A DNA stretch of 9,468 nucleotides from contig CAZAXX010000081.1 of NCBI GenBank assembly GCA_964489265.1, positions 1-9,468 of the forward strand, written 5' to 3'. Every line of letters begins with the position of its first letter. The stretch's first letter is position 1. The position numbers were made by a program, and so were the translations under genes. The stretch comes from CAYRUP01 sp964489265. GTDB taxonomy: Bacteria; Pseudomonadota; Gammaproteobacteria; DSM-16500. The notes beneath the pieces are model-generated. The model saw only the letters and a list, made by a program, of their open reading frames with translations, had not been told where the DNA came from and ran no database searches. This document shows, in pieces, positions 1-6,597 of this stretch.

Positions 1-412
1 ATGCTTTTTTGTGTGCTACATCAAATAAGCCAGCTTCATTTAAACGTTTTTTCAGTGCTTCAAATTCCTGGCGCAATCTTCCTTCGCCAATTTCTTCCAT
101 GTAATCCGCTAATAACTGAAAATCACCGCGTCCTTCATACAAACTCACACGCGCTTTGATCATGACCTGCATACCATCTTTAGGTATGAACGTGAGACGA
201 CGATTTTGTGGGCGAAACATGGCGCAGCGAACTTGTGCTGTATTGTCTTTCAAAGAAAAATACCAGTGGCCTGAATTGGGTGCCGCGAAATTGGAAATTT
301 CTCCCTCTACCCAAAGCGTTGGAAAGGTACCTTCAAGCACCATGCGGATTTCGCGATTTAAGCGACTGACCGTGTAAATTTCTTCAGAATGGCTAATGTC
401 GATCATATTCAT
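1..412 (-). CDS. xseA: Exodeoxyribonuclease VII large subunit, N-terminal part (cut by window edge)
   Basis: This is the large, catalytic subunit of exonuclease VII, which with XseB degrades single-stranded DNA from both ends into oligonucleotides in the cytoplasm (family knowledge). The first 137 residues are present. They form the N-terminal OB-fold DNA-binding domain and match E. coli XseA in order: a YTVSRLNREIR segment near residue 12, GEISNF and SGHWYFSLKD near residues 35-55, then QVRCAMFR, and a GEGRL...GLFD stretch towards the edge. The family usually has about 400-450 residues, so the catalytic and coiled-coil parts lie outside the window. The start chosen is the ATG at 412-410; a second ATG two codons on (406-404) is possible. 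Neither has a clear Shine-Dalgarno sequence. The gene diverges from the plus-strand gene at 499 across 86 bases. I am sure of the family and less sure of the exact start. Confidence 0.93.
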   Translation of the reverse strand, partial: MNMIDISHSEEIYTVSRLNREIRMVLEGTFPTLWVEGEISNFAAPNSGHWYFSLKDNTAQVRCAMFRPQNRRLTFIPKDGMQVMIKARVSLYEGRGDFQLLADYMEEIGEGRLRQEFEALKKRLNEAGLFDVAHKKA

Positions 413-466
413 GAGGTTATGGTAACCGTATTTTTATGATTGTAAATACGAATGTGATTGTTGCGT

Positions 467-472
467 TATAAT
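467..472 (+). promoter_or_regulatory. Candidate -10 box (TATAAT) for the gene at 499
   Basis: A perfect TATAAT lies 26 bases before the start codon at 499, within an AT-rich stretch in the xseA/499 divergent gap. No good -35 box is at normal spacing: TTGTAA at 440-445 would leave a 21-base spacer. The -10 may therefore be weak or depend on an activator. No xseA promoter could be placed convincingly on the other strand. Confidence 0.4.
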
Positions 473-498
473 ATATATAAATACCAAGGTGATCAAAT

Positions 499-1824
499 AT
501 GCGCTCAAAAAAGCGATTATTATCTGATTATCAAGGGAATGAGGAGCAATTACTTCGTGAACTGGAAGAGAAGTTTGAACATGCGAAGGTCACTATTGAA
601 CGTATCCAAAAAGATATTCAATTGGTGACGCCTTTGTTGGATAGCTATCAGGGAAAAGAAGCAGAAGAGACAGCTTTTGCGAGACTCGATAGCCACTACC
701 GAGAAATGAAACAAGATTTCACTTTTATAGAAAACGCATGGCAAAAAGTAAAAGCACTCTCAAAACTTGCAGGAAATACAGAGTTTAAAGAAGCGAAATT
801 ACCAACAGTAAATTCCCCAGTTAACTCTTCGAGTTTTGCGGAGCCATATACGCACTTTAGCTTGATTCCCTCTGTGACAGATGAAAATTTAATAAAATTA
901 AATGCTGCATTGCAAGCGTATCATTCCTCTCCTTCAAAAAAAGCATTAAATGAGATTATTGAAGCGTGTAATCAATATATCGAATCAATTCCGTTTGAAC
1001 GCAGAAGCAGAGGAAGTGCTAAAGAAGCCTGGGGGAAAGTTTTACCAGAATGGCCGCATATTGAGCGTGTTTTTCAAATACAAAAACAAGCGGTCTCACG
1101 TTTATTTTTGCCTGAGGAAAAAACCGATGCAAAAAGACGGATAAAATTGTTTCGTGAAATAGTAGGTGTTGAAAATAAGTCAAAATATAAAGGGAAAATA
1201 CTGGAGAAAGAATTCTGGGGTGAATATAAATTTAAGGGAAAAAAATACATTCACTTTTGGTTGAGTGATGCTAATTCTGAAACATCTACTTACCTAAGGT
1301 CTTACCGAGAATGGCTTGAATTTCATAATCAACTAGAAGGTCGCAATAAGATTGAAGTCACCTATTTTGATGAAGCTGGAAAAATTACTTTTGAAAAGGG
1401 TCTCGTGTATTTGCATGGAGAATTGTTAGATCACCCAAGAGAGATTCTCTTCGTGATGGGTATGGATGGAGAAATATATGTTTCGCTCGAGCATGAGAAT
1501 ACATATGACTTTCATCATTCGTCATTTTTTAGTGGAAACAAGGTGATATGCGCGGGAATGTTATTAATTGAAGATGGCGAAATAAAGTTAATGACGAATG
1601 AAAGCGGGCACTATATGCCGCGGCATAAACACTTAGTCAGAGCATTGGAAGTATTGCAGGAAAAGCACGGGTTAAATTTAGAAGAAATGAGCATGATGGT
1701 AAAAGATTTTGGTCGTCCTGATTCGGAGGCAATTAATGCATTCCGCTTTTTAAAATCAAAAGGTTTTACATTATCAGAGGAAGATCATGCGAAGGCAGTG
1801 GAGTTGAAAAATAGAAGGAAATAA
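499..1824 (+). CDS. IQM-like domain protein, unknown function, possible effector
   Basis: The 441-residue cytoplasmic-type protein has no signal peptide or membrane segment. Its ATG has a good Shine-Dalgarno sequence (AAGGTGA, 486-492, six bases away). Residues about 14-45 and 55-90 are charged, heptad-like helices that could form a coiled coil. The C-terminal half, roughly residues 238-405, runs in the same order as the conserved core of plant IQM (IQ-motif calmodulin-binding) proteins as I remember them: an aromatic YIHFWLS segment near 250, an ILFVMGMDGEIYV strand near 316-328, FHHSSFFSG (338-346), an AG pair at 352-353, and SGHYMP at 369-374. No clear IQ motif is visible, so calmodulin binding is not supported. 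The molecular activity of this domain is unknown to me. The gene is more AT-rich than guaB and sits between xseA and guaB, which normally adjoin, suggesting a lineage-specific insertion. A role as a secreted host-directed protein is only a guess. Confidence 0.8.
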   Translation: MRSKKRLLSDYQGNEEQLLRELEEKFEHAKVTIERIQKDIQLVTPLLDSYQGKEAEETAFARLDSHYREMKQDFTFIENAWQKVKALSKLAGNTEFKEAKLPTVNSPVNSSSFAEPYTHFSLIPSVTDENLIKLNAALQAYHSSPSKKALNEIIEACNQYIESIPFERRSRGSAKEAWGKVLPEWPHIERVFQIQKQAVSRLFLPEEKTDAKRRIKLFREIVGVENKSKYKGKILEKEFWGEYKFKGKKYIHFWLSDANSETSTYLRSYREWLEFHNQLEGRNKIEVTYFDEAGKITFEKGLVYLHGELLDHPREILFVMGMDGEIYVSLEHENTYDFHHSSFFSGNKVICAGMLLIEDGEIKLMTNESGHYMPRHKHLVRALEVLQEKHGLNLEEMSMMVKDFGRPDSEAINAFRFLKSKGFTLSEEDHAKAVELKNRRK

Positions 1825-1834
1825 CAACTTTCCC

Positions 1835-1862
1835 TTCACTTTTCGCGAAAACCGTGTAAAAT
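1835..1862 (+). promoter_or_regulatory. Probable guaB operon promoter with GC-rich discriminator and palindromic spacer
   Basis: TTCACT (1835-1840) and TAAAAT (1857-1862) are separated by 16 bases. The -10 is followed directly by GCCC (1863-1866), a GC-rich discriminator of the type found at stringently controlled promoters. In E. coli guaBA is under stringent and growth-rate control, so the same may apply here (inference). A perfect 12-base palindrome, TTTTCGCGAAAA (1840-1851), fills most of the spacer and could be an operator. Confidence 0.5.
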
Positions 1863-1890
1863 GCCCAAGTTAATTTTATCCTGTGATTTT

Positions 1891-1897
1891 AGGGGAA
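1891..1897 (+). promoter_or_regulatory. Shine-Dalgarno sequence fixing the guaB start
   Basis: AGGGGAA ends six bases before the ATG at 1904. A GTG at 1883 in the same frame would add seven residues but lies upstream of this site and would not be served by it. The ATG also gives an N-terminus (MRLVQDALTFDDV) in line with known IMP dehydrogenases. Confidence 0.8.
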
Positions 1898-1903
1898 TTA
1901 ACC

Positions 1904-3388
1904 ATGCGGCTAGTCCAAGATGCATTGACCTTTGATGATGTTTTATTATTACCGGCTGAGTCTTCAGTCCTGCCTAAAGATGTTGATTTAAAAACAAAAT
2001 TGACTCGCAATATCACGTTGAATATTCCCTTGTTGTCCGCTGCAATGGACACAGTGACCGAAGCACGCCTCGCGATTGCCATCGCGCAAGAAGGTGGTCT
2101 GGGCATTATTCATAAAAATATGACGATCGATCAGCAAGCGGCTGAAGTTCGTAAAGTGAAAAAATTCGAAAGTGGGGTGGTGAAAGATCCCATTACCGTT
2201 TCGCCCCAAACGTCGGTCCGAGACGTGTTGGATATTATCAAATCGTTTAATTTCCATGCCTTGCCGGTTGTTGAAAGTAATCAACAATTAGTTGGGATTG
2301 TGACTAGTCGTGATCTACGTTTTGAAACCAACCTGGATCAACCGGTCGCAAATATCATGACGCCGAAAGAACGTCTGGTGACGGTCAAAGAGGCGACTGA
2401 GCGTGAAGTGGTGCGTGAATTGTTGCATAAAAATCGCATCGAAAAAGTGTTAGTGATTAATGATACTTTTCAATTGCGCGGCATGATCACCGTGAAAGAT
2501 ATTTTAAAAGAACAGGAAAAACCGTTTGCGTGTAAAGATTCTCTCGGTCAATTGCGAGTGGGTGCGGCGGTTGGTACGGGCAATGAATCCGATGAACGCG
2601 TCGCAGCATTGGTTGCTGCCGGTGTGGATGTGTTGATTGTCGATACGGCACACGGGCACTCAAAAGGCGTGGTAGAGCGCGTACGCTGGCTCAAAAAACA
2701 TTATCCACAGGTTGATGTGATTGCCGGCAATATTGCAACAGCCGCTGCTGCAAAAGCATTAGCAGAAGCCGGTGCGGATGCTGTGAAAGTAGGCATTGGT
2801 CCTGGTTCAATTTGTACGACACGTATTGTCACCGGTGTCGGTGTTCCGCAAATTACTGCAATTTCCAATGTCAGTGAAGCATTAAAAGGCACCGGCGTTG
2901 GCATTATTGCGGATGGTGGTATTCGCTATTCAGGTGATATTTGCAAAGCGATTGCCGCGGGCGCATCCGCCATTATGGTGGGTAGTTTATTTGCGGGCAC
3001 CGAAGAAGCGCCGGGTGAAGTTGAACTTTATCATGGGCGATCTTACAAAGCTTATCGTGGTATGGGTTCATTAGGGGCGATGGCGCAACGGCATGGTTCA
3101 AGTGATCGTTATTTCCAGGAAGGTATGATTTCGCAAGATAAATTGGTTCCAGAAGGCATTGAAGGTCGCGTACCTTACAAAGGCACTTTGGTGACGATCG
3201 TTAATCAATTGATTGGTGGTTTGCGTTCAGGAATGGGTTACACGGGTTGCGCTAACATTCAGGAAATGCGTACGAAACCTGAGTTTGTGCGCATCACAAG
3301 TTCGGGCGTGCGCGAAAGTCATGTGCATGATGTGCAAATTATTAAAGAAGCGCCGAACTATCAAATTGATGACAGTTATTTTAAATAA
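1904..3388 (+). CDS. guaB: Inosine-5'-monophosphate dehydrogenase
   Basis: The enzyme oxidises IMP to XMP with NAD+, the committed step of guanine nucleotide synthesis, as a cytoplasmic tetramer. The 494 residues are close to the family's usual length (488 in E. coli). The N-terminal barrel strand has LTFDDVLLLP near residues 9-18. Two tandem CBS domains (about 93-205), a regulatory nucleotide-binding module, interrupt the barrel. The catalytic loop GPGSICTT places the active cysteine at residue 304. ADGGIRYSGD (336-345) is the phosphate-binding loop, and YRGMGSLGAM (384-393) starts the flap, followed by SSDRYFQ. The C-terminus has the usual ESHVHDV and KEAPNY blocks. All key residues are present, so it should be active. 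It is the first gene of the run with guaA, 21 bases away. Confidence 0.98.
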   Translation: MRLVQDALTFDDVLLLPAESSVLPKDVDLKTKLTRNITLNIPLLSAAMDTVTEARLAIAIAQEGGLGIIHKNMTIDQQAAEVRKVKKFESGVVKDPITVSPQTSVRDVLDIIKSFNFHALPVVESNQQLVGIVTSRDLRFETNLDQPVANIMTPKERLVTVKEATEREVVRELLHKNRIEKVLVINDTFQLRGMITVKDILKEQEKPFACKDSLGQLRVGAAVGTGNESDERVAALVAAGVDVLIVDTAHGHSKGVVERVRWLKKHYPQVDVIAGNIATAAAAKALAEAGADAVKVGIGPGSICTTRIVTGVGVPQITAISNVSEALKGTGVGIIADGGIRYSGDICKAIAAGASAIMVGSLFAGTEEAPGEVELYHGRSYKAYRGMGSLGAMAQRHGSSDRYFQEGMISQDKLVPEGIEGRVPYKGTLVTIVNQLIGGLRSGMGYTGCANIQEMRTKPEFVRITSSGVRESHVHDVQIIKEAPNYQIDDSYFK

Positions 3389-3409
3389 TAAAAAAATAGG
3401 TAACTTATA

Positions 3410-4987
3410 ATGACAACAAATATTCATGCAGAGCGAATTTTAATTCTGGATTTTGGTTCGCAATATACGCAATTAATCGCAAGACGAGTCCGTGAATTAG
3501 GTGTGTATTGTGAAATTCATCCATGTTCTATAACGGAAGAAGCCATTCAAGAATTTGCGCCGCACGGAATTATTTTGTCAGGTGGCCCTGATAGCGTAAC
3601 GGAAAGCACGACTGCGCGTGCGCCGGATGTTGTATTTAAATTAGGTTGTCCTGTGCTTGGAATTTGTTATGGCATGCAAACCATGGCAAGCCAATTAGGC
3701 GGCAAAGTTGCGCAAGGGAAAAAACGTGAATTTGGTTATGCGGAAGTTGCGATAAAAAATAACAGCAAATTATTGCAAGGAATTGAAGATCGTATCAATG
3801 AAGCAGGTACGGCTGTGCTCGATGTTTGGATGAGTCATGGTGATCATGTTGATGTGTTGCCGCCGTCGTTTACTTTAATTGCTAGCACAGAAGGTTGTGA
3901 AATTATTGGAATGGCGGATGATGCAAGACATTTTTATGGATTGCAATTTCATCCGGAAGTTTCGCACACTCAGCAAGGTCTGCGGATTTTAGAACGGTTT
4001 GTTTTAGAAATTTGTCAGTGCAAATCAGTTTGGACAACTAAAAATATTATCGATGAATCGATCGAAAAAATTCGCCAGGATGTCGGTGCTGAACATGTCA
4101 TTCTCGGTTTGTCGGGTGGCGTTGATTCGTCTGTGGTGGCGGCATTGTTGCATAAAGCAATCGGCAAACAATTAACGTGTGTGTTTGTGGATACGGGTTT
4201 GTTACGTTTACACGAAGCCAGTGAAGTGCAAACTTTGTTTGCCAAGCATTTAGGCATGCATTTAATTACGGTGAATGCAGAGCAACAATTTTTGACTGCA
4301 TTAAAAGGTGTTGAAGATCCAGAACAAAAACGCAAAATCATCGGAAAATTATTTATTGAAATATTCGATAATGAAGCGAAAAAATTGCAAAATGCAAAAT
4401 GGTTGGCGCAAGGCACTATTTATCCGGATGTGATTGAATCTGCGGCGACTCAAACTGGGAAAGCGCATGTCATTAAATCGCATCACAATGTGGGCGGTTT
4501 GCCTGAAAAAATGAATTTGAAATTGCTGGAACCGTTACGTGAATTATTTAAAGATGAAGTGCGCAAGATGGGAATTGAATTGGGCTTGCCTGCCGAATTA
4601 ATTTATCGACATCCTTTTCCAGGTCCAGGATTGGGTGTGCGTATTTTAGGTGAAGTCAAAAAAGAGTATGCTGACAAACTTCGTTATGCAGATGCTATTT
4701 TAATTGATGAATTAAAGAAAAGTGGTTGGTATGAAAAATCCAGTCAAGCATTTGTGGTTTTTTTACCGGTTAAATCTGTAGGTGTGTTGGGCGATGCAAG
4801 ACATTACGATCATGTGGTCGCGGTGCGCGTTGTGCAAACCATCGATTTCATGACAGCGCATGTGGCGCATATGCCGCATGATTTATTGGAAAAAATTTCC
4901 AATCGAATTATTAATGAAGTGCGTGGAATTTCGCGCGTGGTGTATGATATTTCAAGTAAGCCACCGGCGACTATTGAGTGGGAATAA
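3410..4987 (+). CDS. guaA: GMP synthase (glutamine-hydrolysing)
   Basis: The enzyme converts XMP, ATP and glutamine to GMP, taking the product of GuaB. The 525 residues equal the E. coli length. The N-terminal class I glutamine amidotransferase domain (about 8-205) has the nucleophile C86 in GICYGMQ, and H181 and E183 in FHPEV complete the triad. The ATP pyrophosphatase domain follows, with the P-loop SGGVDSS at 235-241. The C-terminal dimerisation domain has HPFPGPGLGVRI (401-412) and ends in KPPATIEWE, the typical XMP-binding tail. AGGTAA at 3398-3403 is the ribosome binding site, six bases before the ATG. The stop codon lies only three bases before the tadA start, which suggests translational coupling. 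Nothing in the protein looks unusual. Confidence 0.98.
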   Translation: MTTNIHAERILILDFGSQYTQLIARRVRELGVYCEIHPCSITEEAIQEFAPHGIILSGGPDSVTESTTARAPDVVFKLGCPVLGICYGMQTMASQLGGKVAQGKKREFGYAEVAIKNNSKLLQGIEDRINEAGTAVLDVWMSHGDHVDVLPPSFTLIASTEGCEIIGMADDARHFYGLQFHPEVSHTQQGLRILERFVLEICQCKSVWTTKNIIDESIEKIRQDVGAEHVILGLSGGVDSSVVAALLHKAIGKQLTCVFVDTGLLRLHEASEVQTLFAKHLGMHLITVNAEQQFLTALKGVEDPEQKRKIIGKLFIEIFDNEAKKLQNAKWLAQGTIYPDVIESAATQTGKAHVIKSHHNVGGLPEKMNLKLLEPLRELFKDEVRKMGIELGLPAELIYRHPFPGPGLGVRILGEVKKEYADKLRYADAILIDELKKSGWYEKSSQAFVVFLPVKSVGVLGDARHYDHVVAVRVVQTIDFMTAHVAHMPHDLLEKISNRIINEVRGISRVVYDISSKPPATIEWE

Positions 4988-4990
4988 GTT

Positions 4991-5446
4991 GTGTTTAGCC
5001 AAGATGATATGAATTTTATGCAGCGTGCGCTTCAGTTAGCGGAACTCGCTGCAAAAAATGCTGAAGTACCTGTCGGTGCAGTTTTAGTTCATGAAAATCA
5101 AGTGATTGGTGAAGGTAGTAATTGTCCGATTGGAACAGAAGATCCGACTGCGCATGCAGAAATTATTGCGTTACGTGCGGGTGCTGCCACTTTAAAAAAT
5201 TATCGATTAATTAATTCGACATTGTATGTCACATTAGAACCTTGCGTGATGTGTGTAGGCGCCATTATTCATGCGCGTGTTGCACGCGTGATTTACGGTG
5301 CGAGTGATCCAAAAACGGGTGCTGTGAATAGTTTATTTCAATTGGGTGCTACAGAAAAATTTAATCATCGCGTAGACTATCGCGGTGGATTATTAGCGGA
5401 AGAGTGTGGTGAATTGTTGAGAAAATTTTTTCGTGAAAGACGGTAA
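4991..5446 (+). CDS. tadA: tRNA-specific adenosine deaminase
   Basis: TadA deaminates adenosine 34 of tRNA-Arg(ACG) to inosine so that it reads CGU, CGC and CGA codons. The 151 residues form a single cytidine/deoxycytidylate deaminase-like domain and match E. coli TadA closely: EVPVGAVLVH (25-34), IGEGSN, DPTAHAEI with zinc ligand H55 and proton-shuttling E57, and PCVMC with zinc ligands C85 and C88, then VIYGASDPKTGA. The C-terminal LLRKFFRERR resembles the helix that holds the tRNA. The start is taken as GTG at 4991; ATG at 5009 would remove six residues. No good Shine-Dalgarno sequence is present, in line with coupling to guaA three bases upstream. It is shorter at the C-terminus than the E. 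coli protein. Confidence 0.95.
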   Translation: MFSQDDMNFMQRALQLAELAAKNAEVPVGAVLVHENQVIGEGSNCPIGTEDPTAHAEIIALRAGAATLKNYRLINSTLYVTLEPCVMCVGAIIHARVARVIYGASDPKTGAVNSLFQLGATEKFNHRVDYRGGLLAEECGELLRKFFRERR

Positions 5447-5476
5447 ATGACACCTAATGTTTAAGAGGAACTATTA

Positions 5477-6478
5477 ATGTCACATGCGACAGAAGAAGAA
5501 TGGAATCAGCGGAAAGCAAACATAGATATTCAGAAAATAGAAAATACCAAATTCGATATGCTGGTTGCAGGGCCAGATTCAGTCAATATCGGTGCTATTT
5601 TCGGATTATTTTTGACGGATGTCGGCACTCAATTTTTGGAAAACATTGGGCATTATTTTATGTTTCCTATTGCTGCTGCAGGGTCAATACTGCGGACTTA
5701 TTTTGCCTGGAAAGATAAACAATTAAACGAAGGAAAAAATGGGACAACACGTAAATTTGCATTAGAAGTGGTGTCAGCACTCGCAATTACGACAGCAGTG
5801 GTCGGCAGTTTTTTTTGGAGTGCCATTTCAACATTAATTTCGCCGATTATTTTTACTGTGGTGATGAGCGCGAAAACATTATTTCACGGTAGTTCGTCTG
5901 TTTATTATGGCTGGAAAGCACATAAGGCTTCTCAACTGGCGAAAGCGATTGGTGATGATGGCGATCAAATACAAAGAAATGAAGCGAGAGATGAAGCTGT
6001 CCGTTGTGCGAAGTTTGCGAAAGCGCACGCAGTTGGTTTTGTTGCGGGCGCGCTTGCAACGACTGCAGTGGTGTTAGTGATGATTATTGCCAAACCGGTA
6101 TTGATGGTGATTGGTGCTATTTCGGGTGTGGTATCTGGTGTAATCGGTGCGGTTTTTGCAACGGTTACTTTTTGCAAATTGAGAAAACCGAAAAGTCCTG
6201 CGGAGATGCGTGCGCCTTTAATACCCTCCAATGAATTACAAAATTCTGATGCTCCAGCACCTCCATCGCCATCAAGCAAGATGCACAAAACAATAGGGGT
6301 TATAGTCGCACCTGATAAAACAGACGTGCCAGCACCAGTTGTGGTTTTACAAAGTCCAACCAGTCCGGCGGGTCATCGAAACTCTTTTGTGGCAACGACA
6401 CCCAAAAATGCTGCATCTGCTGTTACTGATCGAAGCAGTCCTGCTGCAAATCGCCCAGTATTGGCTGGATTCAATTAA
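5477..6478 (+). CDS. Multi-pass membrane protein with duplicated module and proline-rich tail, unknown function
   Basis: I do not recognise a named family. The 333-residue protein starts at an ATG with a clear ribosome binding site (AAGAGGAA, 5463-5470), 30 bases after tadA, so it is probably translated from the gua transcript. There is no signal peptide. Hydrophobic segments lie at about 59-75, 95-115, 116-135, 185-205 and 207-233, with a weaker one near 38-50. Two halves look related: YFAWKDKQ (75-82) then KFALEVVSALAITTAVV, and YYGWKAHK (143-150) then KFAKAHAVGFVAGALATTAVV. The last 95 residues are rich in proline, serine and alanine (for instance APAPPSPSSK and LQSPTSPAG) and are probably disordered. 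This architecture occurs among membrane-targeted effectors of Legionellales, but no secretion signal can be proven here; a resident inner-membrane protein is equally possible. Confidence 0.82.
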   Translation: MSHATEEEWNQRKANIDIQKIENTKFDMLVAGPDSVNIGAIFGLFLTDVGTQFLENIGHYFMFPIAAAGSILRTYFAWKDKQLNEGKNGTTRKFALEVVSALAITTAVVGSFFWSAISTLISPIIFTVVMSAKTLFHGSSSVYYGWKAHKASQLAKAIGDDGDQIQRNEARDEAVRCAKFAKAHAVGFVAGALATTAVVLVMIIAKPVLMVIGAISGVVSGVIGAVFATVTFCKLRKPKSPAEMRAPLIPSNELQNSDAPAPPSPSSKMHKTIGVIVAPDKTDVPAPVVVLQSPTSPAGHRNSFVATTPKNAASAVTDRSSPAANRPVLAGFN

Positions 6479-6493
6479 GCTAAATTTAAACAA

Positions 6494-6526
6494 TAGTCGA
6501 ATATAAATGTAAATTATATTCGACTA
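6494..6526. repeat. Perfect 13-bp inverted repeat with 7-base loop
   Basis: TAGTCGAATATAA (6494-6506) and its exact complement (6514-6526) are separated by ATGTAAA. The structure begins 15 bases after the stop codon of the membrane-protein gene. It could end or stabilise the gua operon transcript, but no T-run follows, so it is not a classical intrinsic terminator. It also lies directly before a candidate -35 box for the next gene and could be a regulator's operator. Confidence 0.7.
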
Positions 6527-6528
6527 CA

Positions 6529-6557
6529 TTGCAGTCATTACCTAACTCCACTAAACT
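6529..6557 (+). promoter_or_regulatory. Weak candidate promoter for the DUF155 gene
   Basis: TTGCAG (6529-6534) and TAAACT (6552-6557) are 17 bases apart. Both boxes are imperfect matches to the sigma-70 consensus. The position, 40 bases before the start codon and just after the inverted repeat, is sensible. Confidence 0.3.
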
Positions 6558-6579
6558 ATTAATAGAACGATCTTTTTTT

Positions 6580-6597
6580 GTTACCGGTGAGGGTAAC
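6580..6597 (+). promoter_or_regulatory. Small hairpin over the ribosome binding site of the DUF155 gene
   Basis: GTTACC (6580-6585) pairs with GGTAAC (6592-6597). The Shine-Dalgarno stretch GGTGAGGG (6586-6593) lies in the loop and the 3' arm, and the ATG follows at once at 6598. The structure sits behind a run of seven T residues. This site decides the start codon and could modulate translation by partly hiding the ribosome binding site (inference). Confidence 0.45.

Noticed and set aside
1883..1903. GTG start seven codons upstream of the chosen guaB start
   Set aside because: The Shine-Dalgarno sequence at 1891-1897 lies after it and serves the ATG at 1904, which also gives the family's N-terminus.
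4015..4416. 133-codon minus-strand open frame inside guaA
   Set aside because: It is antisense to the highly conserved ATP pyrophosphatase domain of GuaA and resembles nothing known.
6529..6597. Longer start for the DUF155 protein at the ATG 6529
   Set aside because: It has no ribosome binding site and overlaps the candidate promoter and hairpin; family similarity begins after 6598.
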